Assembly: GCA_019239425.1 (NCBI GenBank)
Contig: JAFAZX010000056.1
Location: 39,702 to 103,701 of the forward strand
Origin: Acidobacteriota bacterium
Lineage (GTDB): Bacteria; Acidobacteriota; Blastocatellia; Pyrinomonadales; Pyrinomonadaceae
Direction: 5' to 3'
Length of the DNA stretch: 64,000 nucleotides
Part shown: one piece after another, positions 1-8,085 of the stretch
Layout: every line of letters starts with the position of its first letter
Position numbering within the stretch: the stretch's first letter is position 1
Program-made: the position numbers and the translations under genes
The notes under the pieces: generated by a model
What the model was told of the DNA's origin: nothing
Seen by the model: the letters and a program-made list of their open reading frames with translations, nothing else
Databases searched by the model: none

Positions 1-1079
1 TCATCACCAAACAAGTAGCCGGTTATCTCCACGTCGTCGCCGTGGCGGTGCGTCTCGACGTCCCGGAGGCGCGTGGCCTCCGGGACGGTGAGCGGGCCGG
101 AGACGTTGACGGCGCCGAGGGCGTCGGAGCCGAGGATGAGTGGGGCGACGAAGAAGCTCGCCTTGTCCACCAGCCCCGCGCGCAGGAAGGCGCCGGCCAC
201 GCCCGCGCCGCCTTCGACGAAGAGACCTTGCACTTCCCTGCCCCTCAGCTCTTCGAGGACAGACTTGAGGTCGCGCCCTCCCGCGGCCGTCTGTAAGACT
301 TCGACGCCGAGTGATTCCAGCTCCGAGACTCTGCGCGGGTCGGCCTGGTCGGAGGTGAAGACGAGGACGGGCGTCTCGCGCGCCGTCCGCGCGAGCTGTG
401 ACTGCGGGCCGAGGCGCAGTTGTTCGTCGAGCACGACCCGGAGCAGTGGGCGGCGGCGCGGGAGTCCGCTGCGGTCTGTGAGCAGCGGGTCGTCCTTCAC
501 CGCCGTGCCGGAGCCGACGAGGATGGCGTCGCACTCGCGGCGCAGCTGTTGCGCGCGCGCGCGCGACTCCGGGCCGCTGATCCAGCGCGCGTGCCCGGTG
601 CTCGTGGCGATGCGCCCGTCGAGCGAGCAGGCCAGCTTCAGGTGCACGAACGGGCGGCCGCGCCGAATCGCGTGGACGTACTTCTCGTTGAGCCGCGCGG
701 CCTCTTTCTCTAACACCCCGGTGACGACCTCGACGCCCGCCTCGCGCAACTTGTCGAAGCCTCGCCCCGAGACGAGCGGGTTCGGGTCTTCGATGGCGGC
801 GACGACGCGCGCGACGCCCGCGCGGATGAGCGCCTCGGTGCAAGGCGGCGTGCGGCCCGTGTGCGCGTGCGGTTCGAGCGTGACGTAAGCGGTCGCGCCG
901 CGCGCCCGCGCGCCCGCCTGTTCGAGCGCCAGGGTCTCCGCGTGCTTCAAACCTTCGTAGACGTAGAAGCCCTCGCCGACGACCTCGCCGTGCCGGTCAA
1001 CGACGACACAGCCGACGAGCGGGCCGGGACTGACCTGCCCCGCGCCGCGCGCGGCCAGTTCGAGAGCGCGCGCCATCAT
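1..1079 (-). CDS. ribD: RibD, bifunctional riboflavin biosynthesis deaminase/reductase (3' end cut by window edge)
   Basis: Riboflavin pathway enzyme that deaminates diaminohydroxyphosphoribosylaminopyrimidine and then reduces the ribosyl side chain with NADPH. The N-terminal half is a cytidine-deaminase-type zinc domain with HAETLAL and, further on, TLEPHAHTGRTPPC. The C-terminal half is the reductase domain, with KLACSLDGRIAT, ISGPESR and a late GLFVEGGAGVAGAFL glycine loop. The frame ends ITGYLFGD at base 3 and runs off the window, so only the last residues are missing. The start is uncertain. A tandem ATGATG sits at 1079-1074, but the codons just upstream read TPDFDRR, which resembles a normal RibD N-terminus, and an in-frame TTG lies at 1124-1122. 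Odd point: the usual first zinc Cys of the EPC..H motif is His here. It lies downstream of ftsY on the same strand, separated by a strong inverted repeat. Confidence 0.93.
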   Translation of the reverse strand, partial: MMARALELAARGAGQVSPGPLVGCVVVDRHGEVVGEGFYVYEGLKHAETLALEQAGARARGATAYVTLEPHAHTGRTPPCTEALIRAGVARVVAAIEDPNPLVSGRGFDKLREAGVEVVTGVLEKEAARLNEKYVHAIRRGRPFVHLKLACSLDGRIATSTGHARWISGPESRARAQQLRRECDAILVGSGTAVKDDPLLTDRSGLPRRRPLLRVVLDEQLRLGPQSQLARTARETPVLVFTSDQADPRRVSELESLGVEVLQTAAGGRDLKSVLEELRGREVQGLFVEGGAGVAGAFLRAGLVDKASFFVAPLILGSDALGAVNVSGPLTVPEATRLRDVETHRHGDDVEITGYLFGD

Positions 1080-1095
1080 GCGGCGGTCGAAGTCC

Positions 1096-1122
1096 GGAGT
1101 CTGGAGTCTGGAGTCTGGAGTC
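1096..1122. repeat. 7-nt tandem repeat upstream of ribD
   Basis: The unit GGAGTCT is repeated almost four times without error. It lies just 5' of the ribD ATG and would be translated if ribD starts at the upstream TTG. Confidence 0.85.
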
Positions 1123-1172
1123 AAGGTAACGGGGCTTATTCCCTCGGCGTTGCGGGTGGAGCGAGGGAAATC

Positions 1173-1245
1173 TCACCACAGAGACACAGAGACACAGCTT
1201 GTTGAGTCATCTCTTTAAAGCTGTGTCTCTGTGTCTCTGTGGTGA
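1173..1245. repeat. 28-bp perfect inverted repeat (CACAGAGACACAG family, copy 1)
   Basis: Arms 1173-1200 and 1218-1245 are perfect reverse complements of 28 nt with a 17-nt loop. The arms are built from the word CACAGAGACACAG. It lies between ftsY and ribD and could act as a transcription terminator or attenuator, though there is no clear T tract. A second copy of the family is at 62456-62524. Confidence 0.92.
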
Positions 1246-1285
1246 ATTCGTTCAGCATTACCCTCAAGATGCCTTGAAATAAAAG

Positions 1286-2644
1286 CTATGCGAAGAGGCC
1301 GTTGACGTACTGCTCGGGGTCGAAGACGACGAGGTCGTCCACGCGCTCGCCGATGCCGGCGTAGCGGATGGGCAGGCCCAGCTCCTTCGAGATGGCGACG
1401 GCGATGCCGCCCTTGGCCGTGCCGTCGAGCTTCGTCAGGACGATGCCGGTCACGTTCGCCGTCTTCAAAAACTGCCGCGCCTGCTCCAGGCCGTTCTGGC
1501 CCGTCACGGCGTCCACGACGAGCAGCGTCTCGTGCGGCGCGCCCTCGACCTCGCGCCCCGCGACGCGCTTCATCTTTTCGAGTTCGGCCATCAGGTTCGA
1601 CTTGTTGTGCAGCCGGCCCGCGGTGTCCACGATGAGCACGTCCGACTTGCGCGCCTTCGCCGCCTTGAGCGCGTCGAAGAGGACGGCCGCCGGGTCTGTG
1701 CCCGACTTCTGCTGGATGAGCGGGACGCCGGTGCGCTCGGCCCAGATGGCGAGCTGGTCGGAGGCGGCGGCGCGGAAGGTGTCGGCGGCGCAGATGAGCA
1801 CGTCGTTGCCTTCGGCCTTGATGCGCTGCGCGAGCTTGCCGATGGTCGTCGTCTTCCCGACGCCGTTGACGCCGACGACCATAATGACGTACGGCGTGAT
1901 GGAATCGTCCACGCCCTCCTCCGTAGCGACGCCCTTGCGCCCGGAGTCGCGGAGGATGCCGAGCAGCTCGGACTTGAGCGCGGCCTTGAGCGCGGCGATG
2001 TCGCCGATCTCCTTGCGCGAGATGCCGCGCCTGACCTTGTCGAGGATTTCGAGCGTGGTCGTGACACCGAGGTCGGCGGCGATGAGCGCCTCTTCGAGCT
2101 CGTCGAGCAGCGCGGCGTCGATCTGCTTGCGGTTCTCGAAGACCTTGTCGATCTTCTCCGAAAGCGAGTCGCGCGTGGCGGCGATGGCGCGCGAGAAGCG
2201 CGCGGCGTAGGTCTGCTCTAACGCTTCGATCTCGGCCTGCAACTCCGCGTCCGTGCGGTTGAGGCCGAGGATGGAAGAGGACGCGAAGGCCGAGCTGCGC
2301 GCGGGCGCAGGCCCTCGCGGCGCGGTCTGCTGTTCGCGCTGGCCCGACTCGGCGGGCGTCGGCGCCGTCGCAGGGCGCGGCGTCTCGATGACTTCCGGCT
2401 CGCGCGCGTCGGTCAGGCTGGTCTCGTCCGCGGGCTGCGGCGCGGGCTGCGCGCCGGTCGGCACGGGCTCGACGGCGGGCGGGACGGCGACGGGCTCGCG
2501 CGCCTGCGCCGCGGCGTCAGCGCCGGCGGGCGGTTCGAGGCGTGCCTCCGCCGGCGGGGCGGCAGTCTCCTCCGCCCCGGCCGCAGGCTGGTTGAGGCCG
2601 AGCGTGATGTAGCGGTCGTCCTTCTTGCGTCTCCAGAATGCCAT
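1286..2644 (-). CDS. ftsY: FtsY, signal recognition particle receptor GTPase
   Basis: Docks SRP-ribosome complexes at the inner membrane for co-translational insertion. The 452 residues comprise a Pro/Ala/Glu-rich acidic A region (about 15-120), an N domain of helices (about 125-240) and the SRP GTPase G domain. Visible G motifs are GVNGVGKTT (258-266), DTFRAAASDQL (288-298), DTAGRLHNK (340-348) and TKLDGTAKGG. The end, GERVDDLVVFDPEQYVNGLF, is the typical FtsY C-terminus. Length is normal for a bacterial FtsY with an extended A region. It is transcribed leftward toward ribD, with a hairpin repeat between. The upstream gap carries two more inverted repeats, so it is probably a separate unit from the HD-GYP gene. 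Confidence 0.97.
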   Translation of the reverse strand: MAFWRRKKDDRYITLGLNQPAAGAEETAAPPAEARLEPPAGADAAAQAREPVAVPPAVEPVPTGAQPAPQPADETSLTDAREPEVIETPRPATAPTPAESGQREQQTAPRGPAPARSSAFASSSILGLNRTDAELQAEIEALEQTYAARFSRAIAATRDSLSEKIDKVFENRKQIDAALLDELEEALIAADLGVTTTLEILDKVRRGISRKEIGDIAALKAALKSELLGILRDSGRKGVATEEGVDDSITPYVIMVVGVNGVGKTTTIGKLAQRIKAEGNDVLICAADTFRAAASDQLAIWAERTGVPLIQQKSGTDPAAVLFDALKAAKARKSDVLIVDTAGRLHNKSNLMAELEKMKRVAGREVEGAPHETLLVVDAVTGQNGLEQARQFLKTANVTGIVLTKLDGTAKGGIAVAISKELGLPIRYAGIGERVDDLVVFDPEQYVNGLFA

Positions 2645-2681
2645 TGTGTTCGGGTGATAACCTTAGCCGATAAATAATAAG

Positions 2682-2775
2682 AGGCAGAAGCCCGACCGTC
2701 AGGGAGGGCGTCTCATCTCTCGCAAAACAGTACTGCGGAGGACGTACGCCCTCCCTGACGGTCGGGCTTCTGCCT
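2682..2775. repeat. 30-bp perfect inverted repeat (AGGCAGAAGCCCGAC family, copy 1)
   Basis: Arms 2682-2711 and 2746-2775 are perfect 30-nt reverse complements around a 34-nt loop. The same arm sequence recurs with one mismatch at 4970-5065. The two copies flank the HD-GYP gene, one on each side. Confidence 0.92.
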
Positions 2776-2848
2776 TCCGAAAATGCCGATTATAAACGTA
2801 ACTGCCGCGGGGCGACAAAAGCGCCCGCGGCAGTCGTCAGGGAAAGAG

Positions 2849-2968
2849 AGTAGGCAGTAGGCAGATGGCAGTAGGCAGTCGAAAAACCTACGGTCGCACT
2901 TCTCGAATAAATCCTTCTACGTCCTGAACGCGGAGCGGCTGCCTACTGCCATCTGCCTACCGCCTACT
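2849..2968. repeat. 28-bp inverted repeat of the GTAGGCA word family
   Basis: The left arm 2849-2876 and right arm 2941-2968 pair over 28 nt with one mismatch. Both arms are permutations of AGTAGGCAG and GATGGCAG. The right arm ends five bases before the HD-GYP stop codon, so a transcript of that gene would run into the hairpin. Related words occur at 6991-7207, 54328-54472 and 55459-55487. Confidence 0.88.
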
Positions 2969-2972
2969 GTTC

Positions 2973-4826
2973 TCAGGCGGCGGGCGCCTGTTCGGGCGCG
3001 GGGGCGGGTCGCGCGCGGAGCGAGGGCGAGAGCGTCTTGCCGGCCGCGAGGTCTTTCGCGCGCTGCGAGAGGCGGACGCGGCCGGGCGTGATCTGCCCCG
3101 ACTCGCAGGCCGCGACCAGGGCGTCCACGACCTTCGCGTCGTAGCGCGTGCCGACGAAGGTCTTGATGCGCGCGATGGCGTCTTCGAGGCTCATGCCCTT
3201 CTGGTACGGGCGGTCGGTGGTCATCGCGTCGAAGGTGTCGGCGACCGAGACGATGCGCGCCTGCATCGGTATCTCGTCGCCCTTCAGGCCCTGCGGGTAG
3301 CCCTTGCCGTCCATCATCTCGTGGTGCATGTACATGCCCGGCAGGAAGTCCTTCATCGCCGGAATCTGCGACATGATCTTGAAGCCCTTCTGCGGGTGCT
3401 GCTTCATCACCTCGAACTCCTCGGGCGTGAGCGAGGCCGGCTTCTTGAGGATGCTGTCCTCGATGGCGATCTTGCCCACGTCGTGCAGCAGCGCGCTGAT
3501 GCGCAGCTTCTCCATCTCGTCGTCCGGGAGCCCTAAGCTCTCGCCGATGGCGAGCGAGAAGCGCGCGACGCGCTCCGAGTGTCCGCGCGTGTAAGGGTCT
3601 TTGCCGTCGATGGCGGCGGCCAGGGCCTTGACCGTGCCGATGAAAAGCTGCCGGTTCTCCTCGGCGGAGTTCTGCAGGTCTTCGATGTAGTGTTCGAGCT
3701 GGTCGGTCATCAGGTTGAAGGACTCGCCCAAATCGCCCAGCTCGGTCTTGCTCCGCACGTCGATGCGCTGCGAGAAGTCTCCGCCCGCGATGCGGTGCGC
3801 GCCGGCCGCCAGCTCGCGCACGGGCTGCGTGAGCTGCTTGGCGAAGAGGAAGCCGATGAGCAGCGCGAACGAGGCCGCGAGCATGCTGATGTAGAGCGTC
3901 TGCCGGCGCATGTCCGAAACCGACTGCAGGGCCGCGTGCTCGTCCTGGATGGCGATGACGCCGAGCGGCGTGTGCTCGTCGAGCCGCGCCGTCGAGTAGG
4001 CGCCGAGCATCCGAACCTCTTCGCCGTCGCGCTCGGCGTTGAAGGGGGCGAGCGCGGACTTCACCTGCCGCCCCGTAGCGCTCCAGTCCTGCACGACCTT
4101 CAAGTCCATCATCGAGCGCTCGGCGTAGGCGACGCGCGCGTCCGGGTGCGCGACCGCGCGGCCGTCCGCGTTGACGACGAAGATGACCGGCATGCCGCGC
4201 GCGAGCAGCTCGCTCTCGGTCATCGTGCCGGGCTGCTGGACGGAGGAGAAGACGTCCTGGAAGGAGATGACGGCGACGACGGCCGCGATGACCTCGCCCG
4301 ACTCGGCGCCGCCCATGACGGGCGCGGCGATGGTCAGCGCCATCTCCTGGCTCGAACGGATGAGGTGCGGCCCGCCGATGCGCACGCCCGGCTCGGCCAT
4401 GTCGGCGAGCGAGGCGTTGAGGCGCGCGTTGACCTCGTCGCGCGTGATGGCGTCCGGCTTGTAGGCGACGTGCGGCGTGCCCGAGACGGGCATGATCGCC
4501 AGCGCGTCGAGGTTGCGGTCGGCCTCGACCGCTTTCTGCAGGCGCTCGTCGCTCCCCGTCTGACCTAAGACGCCGACGCCGCCCGTCAGCTCGAAGGCGC
4601 GGGCGAGGCCGGTCACGACCTCACGGTAGCGCTGGCCGTACAGCTCGATCTGCCGCGCCTTGTCCTGTACGAGCTGCGCCTGGTAGCGCCCCTCGATCTG
4701 GCGCAGCTCGTCCGCGCTGCGGCCCGAGAGCATCCAGCCGGCCATCCCGAGCGGGAGCAGACCGACGACGAGCAGCGTCCCCAGGACGATGTAGAGCAGT
4801 CGTACGCGCGGGAGTTTTTCCAACAT
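2973..4826 (-). CDS. Membrane sensor HAMP/HD-GYP cyclic-di-GMP phosphodiesterase
   Basis: Predicted inner-membrane receptor that hydrolyses cyclic di-GMP. The 617 residues comprise a first TM (about 9-30), a periplasmic Cache-like sensor (about 35-305), a second TM (309-329), HAMP (about 330-382) and an HD-GYP domain (about 393-575). The catalytic signature is intact: HSERVARFS (416-424), LLHDVGKI (446-453, HD at 448-449) and HHEMMDGKGYP (501-511), followed by ADTFDAMTTDRPYQKG. The C-terminal 30 residues are low-complexity Pro/Ala. A sigma70-like promoter is visible about 90 bp upstream. The signal sensed cannot be told from sequence. Confidence 0.93.
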   Translation of the reverse strand: MLEKLPRVRLLYIVLGTLLVVGLLPLGMAGWMLSGRSADELRQIEGRYQAQLVQDKARQIELYGQRYREVVTGLARAFELTGGVGVLGQTGSDERLQKAVEADRNLDALAIMPVSGTPHVAYKPDAITRDEVNARLNASLADMAEPGVRIGGPHLIRSSQEMALTIAAPVMGGAESGEVIAAVVAVISFQDVFSSVQQPGTMTESELLARGMPVIFVVNADGRAVAHPDARVAYAERSMMDLKVVQDWSATGRQVKSALAPFNAERDGEEVRMLGAYSTARLDEHTPLGVIAIQDEHAALQSVSDMRRQTLYISMLAASFALLIGFLFAKQLTQPVRELAAGAHRIAGGDFSQRIDVRSKTELGDLGESFNLMTDQLEHYIEDLQNSAEENRQLFIGTVKALAAAIDGKDPYTRGHSERVARFSLAIGESLGLPDDEMEKLRISALLHDVGKIAIEDSILKKPASLTPEEFEVMKQHPQKGFKIMSQIPAMKDFLPGMYMHHEMMDGKGYPQGLKGDEIPMQARIVSVADTFDAMTTDRPYQKGMSLEDAIARIKTFVGTRYDAKVVDALVAACESGQITPGRVRLSQRAKDLAAGKTLSPSLRARPAPAPEQAPAA

Positions 4827-4918
4827 GCGGTAGAGATGTTGACCGAAAGGGTAGAATCGGAGGTGCCGAAGTCTCAGACGGTAAGCTTTGCGGGTGGCCC
4901 TAAACCAACCCGCAGTCC

Positions 4919-4948
4919 ATAGTACGAACCGGCGCTCGGTGTTGTCAA
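4919..4948 (-). promoter_or_regulatory. Candidate sigma70 promoter of the HD-GYP gene
   Basis: On the minus strand, TTGACA (4948-4943), an 18-nt spacer and TACTAT (4924-4919). It would start transcription near 4912, about 86 nt before the ATG. The -35 is perfect and the -10 matches four of six. Confidence 0.5.
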
Positions 4949-4969
4949 TATTTGGCCGCAGTTTAACGC

Positions 4970-5065
4970 AGGCAGAAGCCCGACTGTGAGGGAGGGCGTA
5001 CGTCTTCCATTAAAGCTCTTTCTATGGACGTTGAGACGCCCTCCCTCACGGTCGGGCTTCTGCCT
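4970..5065. repeat. 30-bp inverted repeat (AGGCAGAAGCCCGAC family, copy 2)
   Basis: Arms 4970-4999 and 5036-5065 pair over 30 nt with one mismatch. The loop differs completely from copy 1 at 2682-2775 while the arms are conserved. It occupies the 327-nt divergent gap (4827-5153) between the HD-GYP gene and the sigma factor gene. Nothing else is recognised in that gap except the candidate promoter. Confidence 0.9.
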
Positions 5066-5153
5066 TAAACTTTCCAGACTTTGAGGCTTAGACGGGCGTC
5101 CAAGCTTTCGAGCGCGCGTTTTAAAGCCCAGGCGCTCGGGGGTTTCGAAGCTC

Positions 5154-5753
5154 GTGCAGTTTGTTGGGGTGACTTTGACGACCGACGAGCAGTTGGTGGA
5201 GCGCGCGCTGGCGGGGGACGGCGACGCCTTCGGCGAGGTCGTGCGCCGCTGGGAGCGCAAGATATATGCGCTGGCCTACGGCATCACGGGCAGCGCCGAG
5301 GAGGCGCGCGACGCCACGCAGGAGACTTTCATCAACGCCTACCGCAACCTCGCGCGCTTCCGCGGCGAGGCGCAGGTCTCCTCGTGGCTGCACCGCATCG
5401 CGGTCAACCAGTGCATCACGCGCCAGCGCCGCGCGCGCGTGCGGGCCGAGACCGGTCTGGAGGAAGAGGTCGAGGCCGGGCGCGAGCAGTCCCTCTCGAC
5501 CGTGGCGGAAGCGTCGCCCGCGCACACGTCGGAATCTTCACAGCGCGCGGAGGCCGTACGTCGCGCCGTAGCCTCGCTCCCGCAGGAGTTGCGCGAGATC
5601 GTCTTGATGAAGGAGTTCGAGGAGCTGACGTTTCAGGAGATCGCCGATGCGCTCCGGATTCCCCTGAGCACGGTCAAGAGTCGCCTCTACACGGCGCTCA
5701 AGCAGTTGCGTCTGAAGTTGGAAAGGTTTCAGCCGGAGGGAGCCCTGAGATGA
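5154..5753 (+). CDS. ECF RNA polymerase sigma factor (RpoE-like)
   Basis: Group 4 sigma factor with region 2 (about 10-95, including EEARDATQETFINAYRNLAR and SSWLHRIAVNQC) and region 4 (about 140-190, with LTFQEIADALRIPLSTVKSR as the helix-turn-helix). At 199 residues it is a normal ECF length. The start used is GTG at 5154; a second in-frame GTG at 5169 is equally plausible and neither has a strong Shine-Dalgarno. The stop codon overlaps the ATG of the next gene, an anti-sigma factor (ATGA), so the pair is translationally coupled. Target promoters are unknown, but the third gene of the cassette is a Spy/CpxP-like periplasmic protein, which suggests an envelope-stress role. Confidence 0.93.
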   Translation: MQFVGVTLTTDEQLVERALAGDGDAFGEVVRRWERKIYALAYGITGSAEEARDATQETFINAYRNLARFRGEAQVSSWLHRIAVNQCITRQRRARVRAETGLEEEVEAGREQSLSTVAEASPAHTSESSQRAEAVRRAVASLPQELREIVLMKEFEELTFQEIADALRIPLSTVKSRLYTALKQLRLKLERFQPEGALR

Positions 5754-6472
5754 ACGAGAAGCAGGAAGCGACGGCGCACGGCGTGTGCGGGCGCGGCGAA
5801 GAGTTGGTCGCGTATCTTTACGGCGAGGCGACGAAGGAGGAGGCCGGGCTGTACCGCAAGCACCTCGAAGCCTGCGCCGTCTGCCGCGAAGAGGTTGCCG
5901 CGTTCGGGGGCGTGCGCGCGGGGCTCGCCGTGTGGCGCGCCGAGGCGCTCGGCACGGTGCCCTCCCTCAACATCGAAGAGGCGCTCGCGCCGGCCGCGCC
6001 TGCCTTCTCGAACGCGCCCCGCAAGCGTTCGGCGCGCGCGGCGCTGCGAGAGTTCTTCTCGCTCTCGCCGCTCTGGCTGCGCGCGGGCGCCTTCGCCGCC
6101 CTGCTCGCGTTCTGCGCGCTCCTCGCGCTGACGATTGCGCGCGCGGGCGGCCCGGAGAAAGTGATCGTCAAGGAGCGCGTCGAGGTGCCCGTCCAGAGCG
6201 GCTACACGGACGAGCAGGTCGATGCCATCGTCGCGCAGAAGGTCGCGGAGACGCGCGCGCGGCTCGCCGCGGAGACGAAGGAGCGCGAAGGCGTGCAAAG
6301 GCCCGAGCAGGTCGTCGACGTCGCCGCGCGCGGCAAGACTCCGCAGCCGGCGCCGAACCCGAACGGCGCGCGCCGCACGCGCGCGCCGCGGCGTTCGACG
6401 AGCGACGAGGATACTCTGCTGGCCGGCGACAACCTGCCGCGCCTGTCCGACCTTCTAAGCGGCAGTTACTAA
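5750..6472 (+). CDS. Zinc-finger anti-sigma factor, single membrane span
   Basis: The start is ATG 5750, overlapping the sigma factor stop. Of 240 residues, the N-terminal cytoplasmic domain carries the ZAS-type HxxxCxxC motif in KHLEACAVCREE. There is one TM segment (around 105-128, AGAFAALLAFCALLALTIA) and a periplasmic tail rich in Ala/Arg/Glu. Family knowledge: such proteins sequester the cognate ECF sigma at the membrane until a signal releases it. The reading frame is open upstream of 5750, but that part is a shadow of the sigma gene. Direct overlap with the sigma gene supports the pairing. Confidence 0.88.
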   Translation: MNEKQEATAHGVCGRGEELVAYLYGEATKEEAGLYRKHLEACAVCREEVAAFGGVRAGLAVWRAEALGTVPSLNIEEALAPAAPAFSNAPRKRSARAALREFFSLSPLWLRAGAFAALLAFCALLALTIARAGGPEKVIVKERVEVPVQSGYTDEQVDAIVAQKVAETRARLAAETKEREGVQRPEQVVDVAARGKTPQPAPNPNGARRTRAPRRSTSDEDTLLAGDNLPRLSDLLSGSY

Positions 6473-6490
6473 ACGCGCCCGAGGCAGTCG

Positions 6491-7000
6491 ATGAGAACAT
6501 CGCACAAATACTCCTTCACGTTGAGACGTCTCGCGGCGGCCGTCTTCGGCCTGGCCCTGCTCTGCGTCTCGGCCGTGGCGCAGGAGCCGGACGCGCCGCA
6601 GCCCGCGCCCCAGCAGCAGCGGCCCGCCCGAGCGCCGAACCTGATGCAGCGTCTGAACCTCTCGCGCGAGCAGCGAGAGCAGCTGCGCGAGATTCGCAGG
6701 CAGAGCGAGCCGGAGGTGCGCGCGCAGACGCGCCGGGTGCGGCTCGCACGCCGCGCGCTCGACGAGGCCATCTACGCCGACGCCGTCGACGAGGCGCTCG
6801 TCGAACAGCGCGCGCGCGAGCTTTCGGCCGCGCAGTCCGCGCTCGTGCGCCTGCGCGCCGCGACCGAGCTGAAGATCCGCCGCATCCTCACGGCCGAACA
6901 GCTCCAACTCTTCCGCACCCTCCGCCAGCAGGCGCAACAGCAACAGTTGCTACAGCGCCGCCTGAACCGCAACGCCCCGCCACAAGACGGTAGGCAGTAG
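6491..7000 (+). CDS. Spy/CpxP-like periplasmic protein (LTxxQ family)
   Basis: A 169-residue protein with a signal peptide (about 1-32, ending SAVAQ), a Pro/Gln linker and a charged all-helical body. The NLSREQREQLREI and ILTAEQLQLFRTLRQQ segments match the LTxxQ-type motifs of Spy/CpxP/heavy-metal-sensor proteins. It starts 18 nt after the anti-sigma gene and is likely the last gene of that operon. Probable role (inference): a periplasmic chaperone or signal modulator for the ECF system. Odd point: its last codons and stop (GGT AGG CAG TAG) are the first bases of an intergenic GTAGGCA repeat, so the original C-terminus may have been replaced when the repeat arrived. Confidence 0.75.
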   Translation: MRTSHKYSFTLRRLAAAVFGLALLCVSAVAQEPDAPQPAPQQQRPARAPNLMQRLNLSREQREQLREIRRQSEPEVRAQTRRVRLARRALDEAIYADAVDEALVEQRARELSAAQSALVRLRAATELKIRRILTAEQLQLFRTLRQQAQQQQLLQRRLNRNAPPQDGRQ

Positions 7001-7207
7001 GCAGTGCGGAGCCCCACCAGGGGCGGGATGTTTATAGCTCAGGATGCTTATCAAATCGCCAAGCTCCGGAGGGGCGGCATGTTCATGTCGCCCCTAAAGG
7101 AACTCGGGGTTGATGGGAATCGTCGGGGCTATAAACATCTCGCTCCAGACGAGGCTCAACCCGTTCTGCCTTTCGACCGCCTACTGCCATCTGCCATCTG
7201 CCTACTT
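6991..7207. repeat. GTAGGCA-family repeat pair enclosing a nested inverted repeat
   Basis: The left word starts at 6991, inside the 3' end of the Spy-like gene. The complementary words lie at about 7177-7207. Nested inside, GATGTTTATAGC (7027-7038) pairs perfectly with GCTATAAACATC (7128-7139). The whole 297-nt gap before mlaE is repeat-like; no gene is supported in it. Confidence 0.75.
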
Positions 7208-7297
7208 TTCTAACTTGACGCCCCCGCTACTTTCTGCACATCATGCGTCGTTCGGCACATCTCCCTGCGCGAAGGTTACCCGGCTCCTTTTGCACGC

Positions 7298-8068
7298 ATG
7301 AATTTCGCCCTGCGCGCCCTGCTCGAAGTCCAGGAGACCACCCTGCTCGCGGTGCGCGCCGCGGGCAGGCTCTTCCGCCGCCCGTCTTACGTCCCCGAGA
7401 TGATCTCGCAGATGGACGTGATCGGCGTCGGCTCGCTGACCATCATCCTCCTCACGGGCTTCTTCACCGGCGGCGTGCTCGCGCTGCAAACCTATCCCAC
7501 GCTAAAATACTACGGCGCACAGGATCAGACCGGCAGGCTCGTGGCGACGGCGCTCGTGCGCGAGCTGGGGCCGGTGCTTTCGGGGCTGATGGTGGCGGGG
7601 CGCGTCGCCTCGGCCATCGCGGCCGAGCTGGGCTCGATGGTCGTCTCGCAGCAGATCGACGCCATGCGCGCGCTCGGCACAGACCCGGTGCGCAAGCTGG
7701 TGGCGCCGCGGCTGGTGGCGCTGCTCATCACCCTGCCGCTGCTGACGCTCATCGCCGACGCCATCGGCATCGGCGGCGGCTGGGTCGTCTCGACGCAGTT
7801 CTTCGACATCGGCTCGGGCTCCTTCATGGCCGCGGTCTGGGACGGGCTGACGACCGACGACATCATCGGGGGCTTCGTCAAGACCGCGGCCTTCGCGCTC
7901 ATCATCGGCACGGTCGCGTGCCACAAGGGCCTGAACACGGAGGGCGGCACGGTCGGCGTCGGGCGCTCGACGACCTCGGCCGTGGTCGCGACCTCGATCC
8001 TGATCATCGTCGCCGACTACTTCATCACGCGCGGGCTGCAACTCATCTTCGGGCTGCCGGCGGGGTGA
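7298..8068 (+). CDS. mlaE: MlaE-family lipid ABC transporter permease
   Basis: Membrane permease of the Mla/MCE complex, which moves phospholipids between outer and inner membranes. The 256 residues match the MlaE family throughout, with five or six hydrophobic segments and the conserved stretches ELGPVLSGLMVAGRVASAIA, AELGSMVVSQQIDAMRALG and NTEGGTVGVGRSTTSAVV. Length is typical. It is first of the order permease-ATPase-MCE protein, 17 nt before mlaF. Neither MlaB nor MlaC is visible next to it. Confidence 0.95.
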   Translation: MNFALRALLEVQETTLLAVRAAGRLFRRPSYVPEMISQMDVIGVGSLTIILLTGFFTGGVLALQTYPTLKYYGAQDQTGRLVATALVRELGPVLSGLMVAGRVASAIAAELGSMVVSQQIDAMRALGTDPVRKLVAPRLVALLITLPLLTLIADAIGIGGGWVVSTQFFDIGSGSFMAAVWDGLTTDDIIGGFVKTAAFALIIGTVACHKGLNTEGGTVGVGRSTTSAVVATSILIIVADYFITRGLQLIFGLPAG

Positions 8069-8085
8069 GGGCGGAAGCAGGTTTT

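Larger units (their letters stand above)
2645..2972. other. Intergenic gap with two inverted repeats
   Basis: No gene is seen between the HD-GYP gene stop and the ftsY start. The gap is largely filled by two unrelated inverted repeats, 2682-2775 and 2849-2968, annotated separately. Confidence 0.8.

Noticed and set aside
1080..1285. FMN riboswitch upstream of ribD
   Set aside because: I looked for RFN-like conserved blocks and saw only simple tandem and inverted repeats. No supporting sequence was found.
2682..2775. Inverted repeats as terminal repeats of an insertion sequence
   Set aside because: Loops are only 17 to 66 nt and contain no coding capacity. A REP/hairpin class fits better.
6202..6432. 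Minus-strand open frames inside the anti-sigma gene
   Set aside because: Arg/Ser/Ala-rich shadow frames without a start signal.
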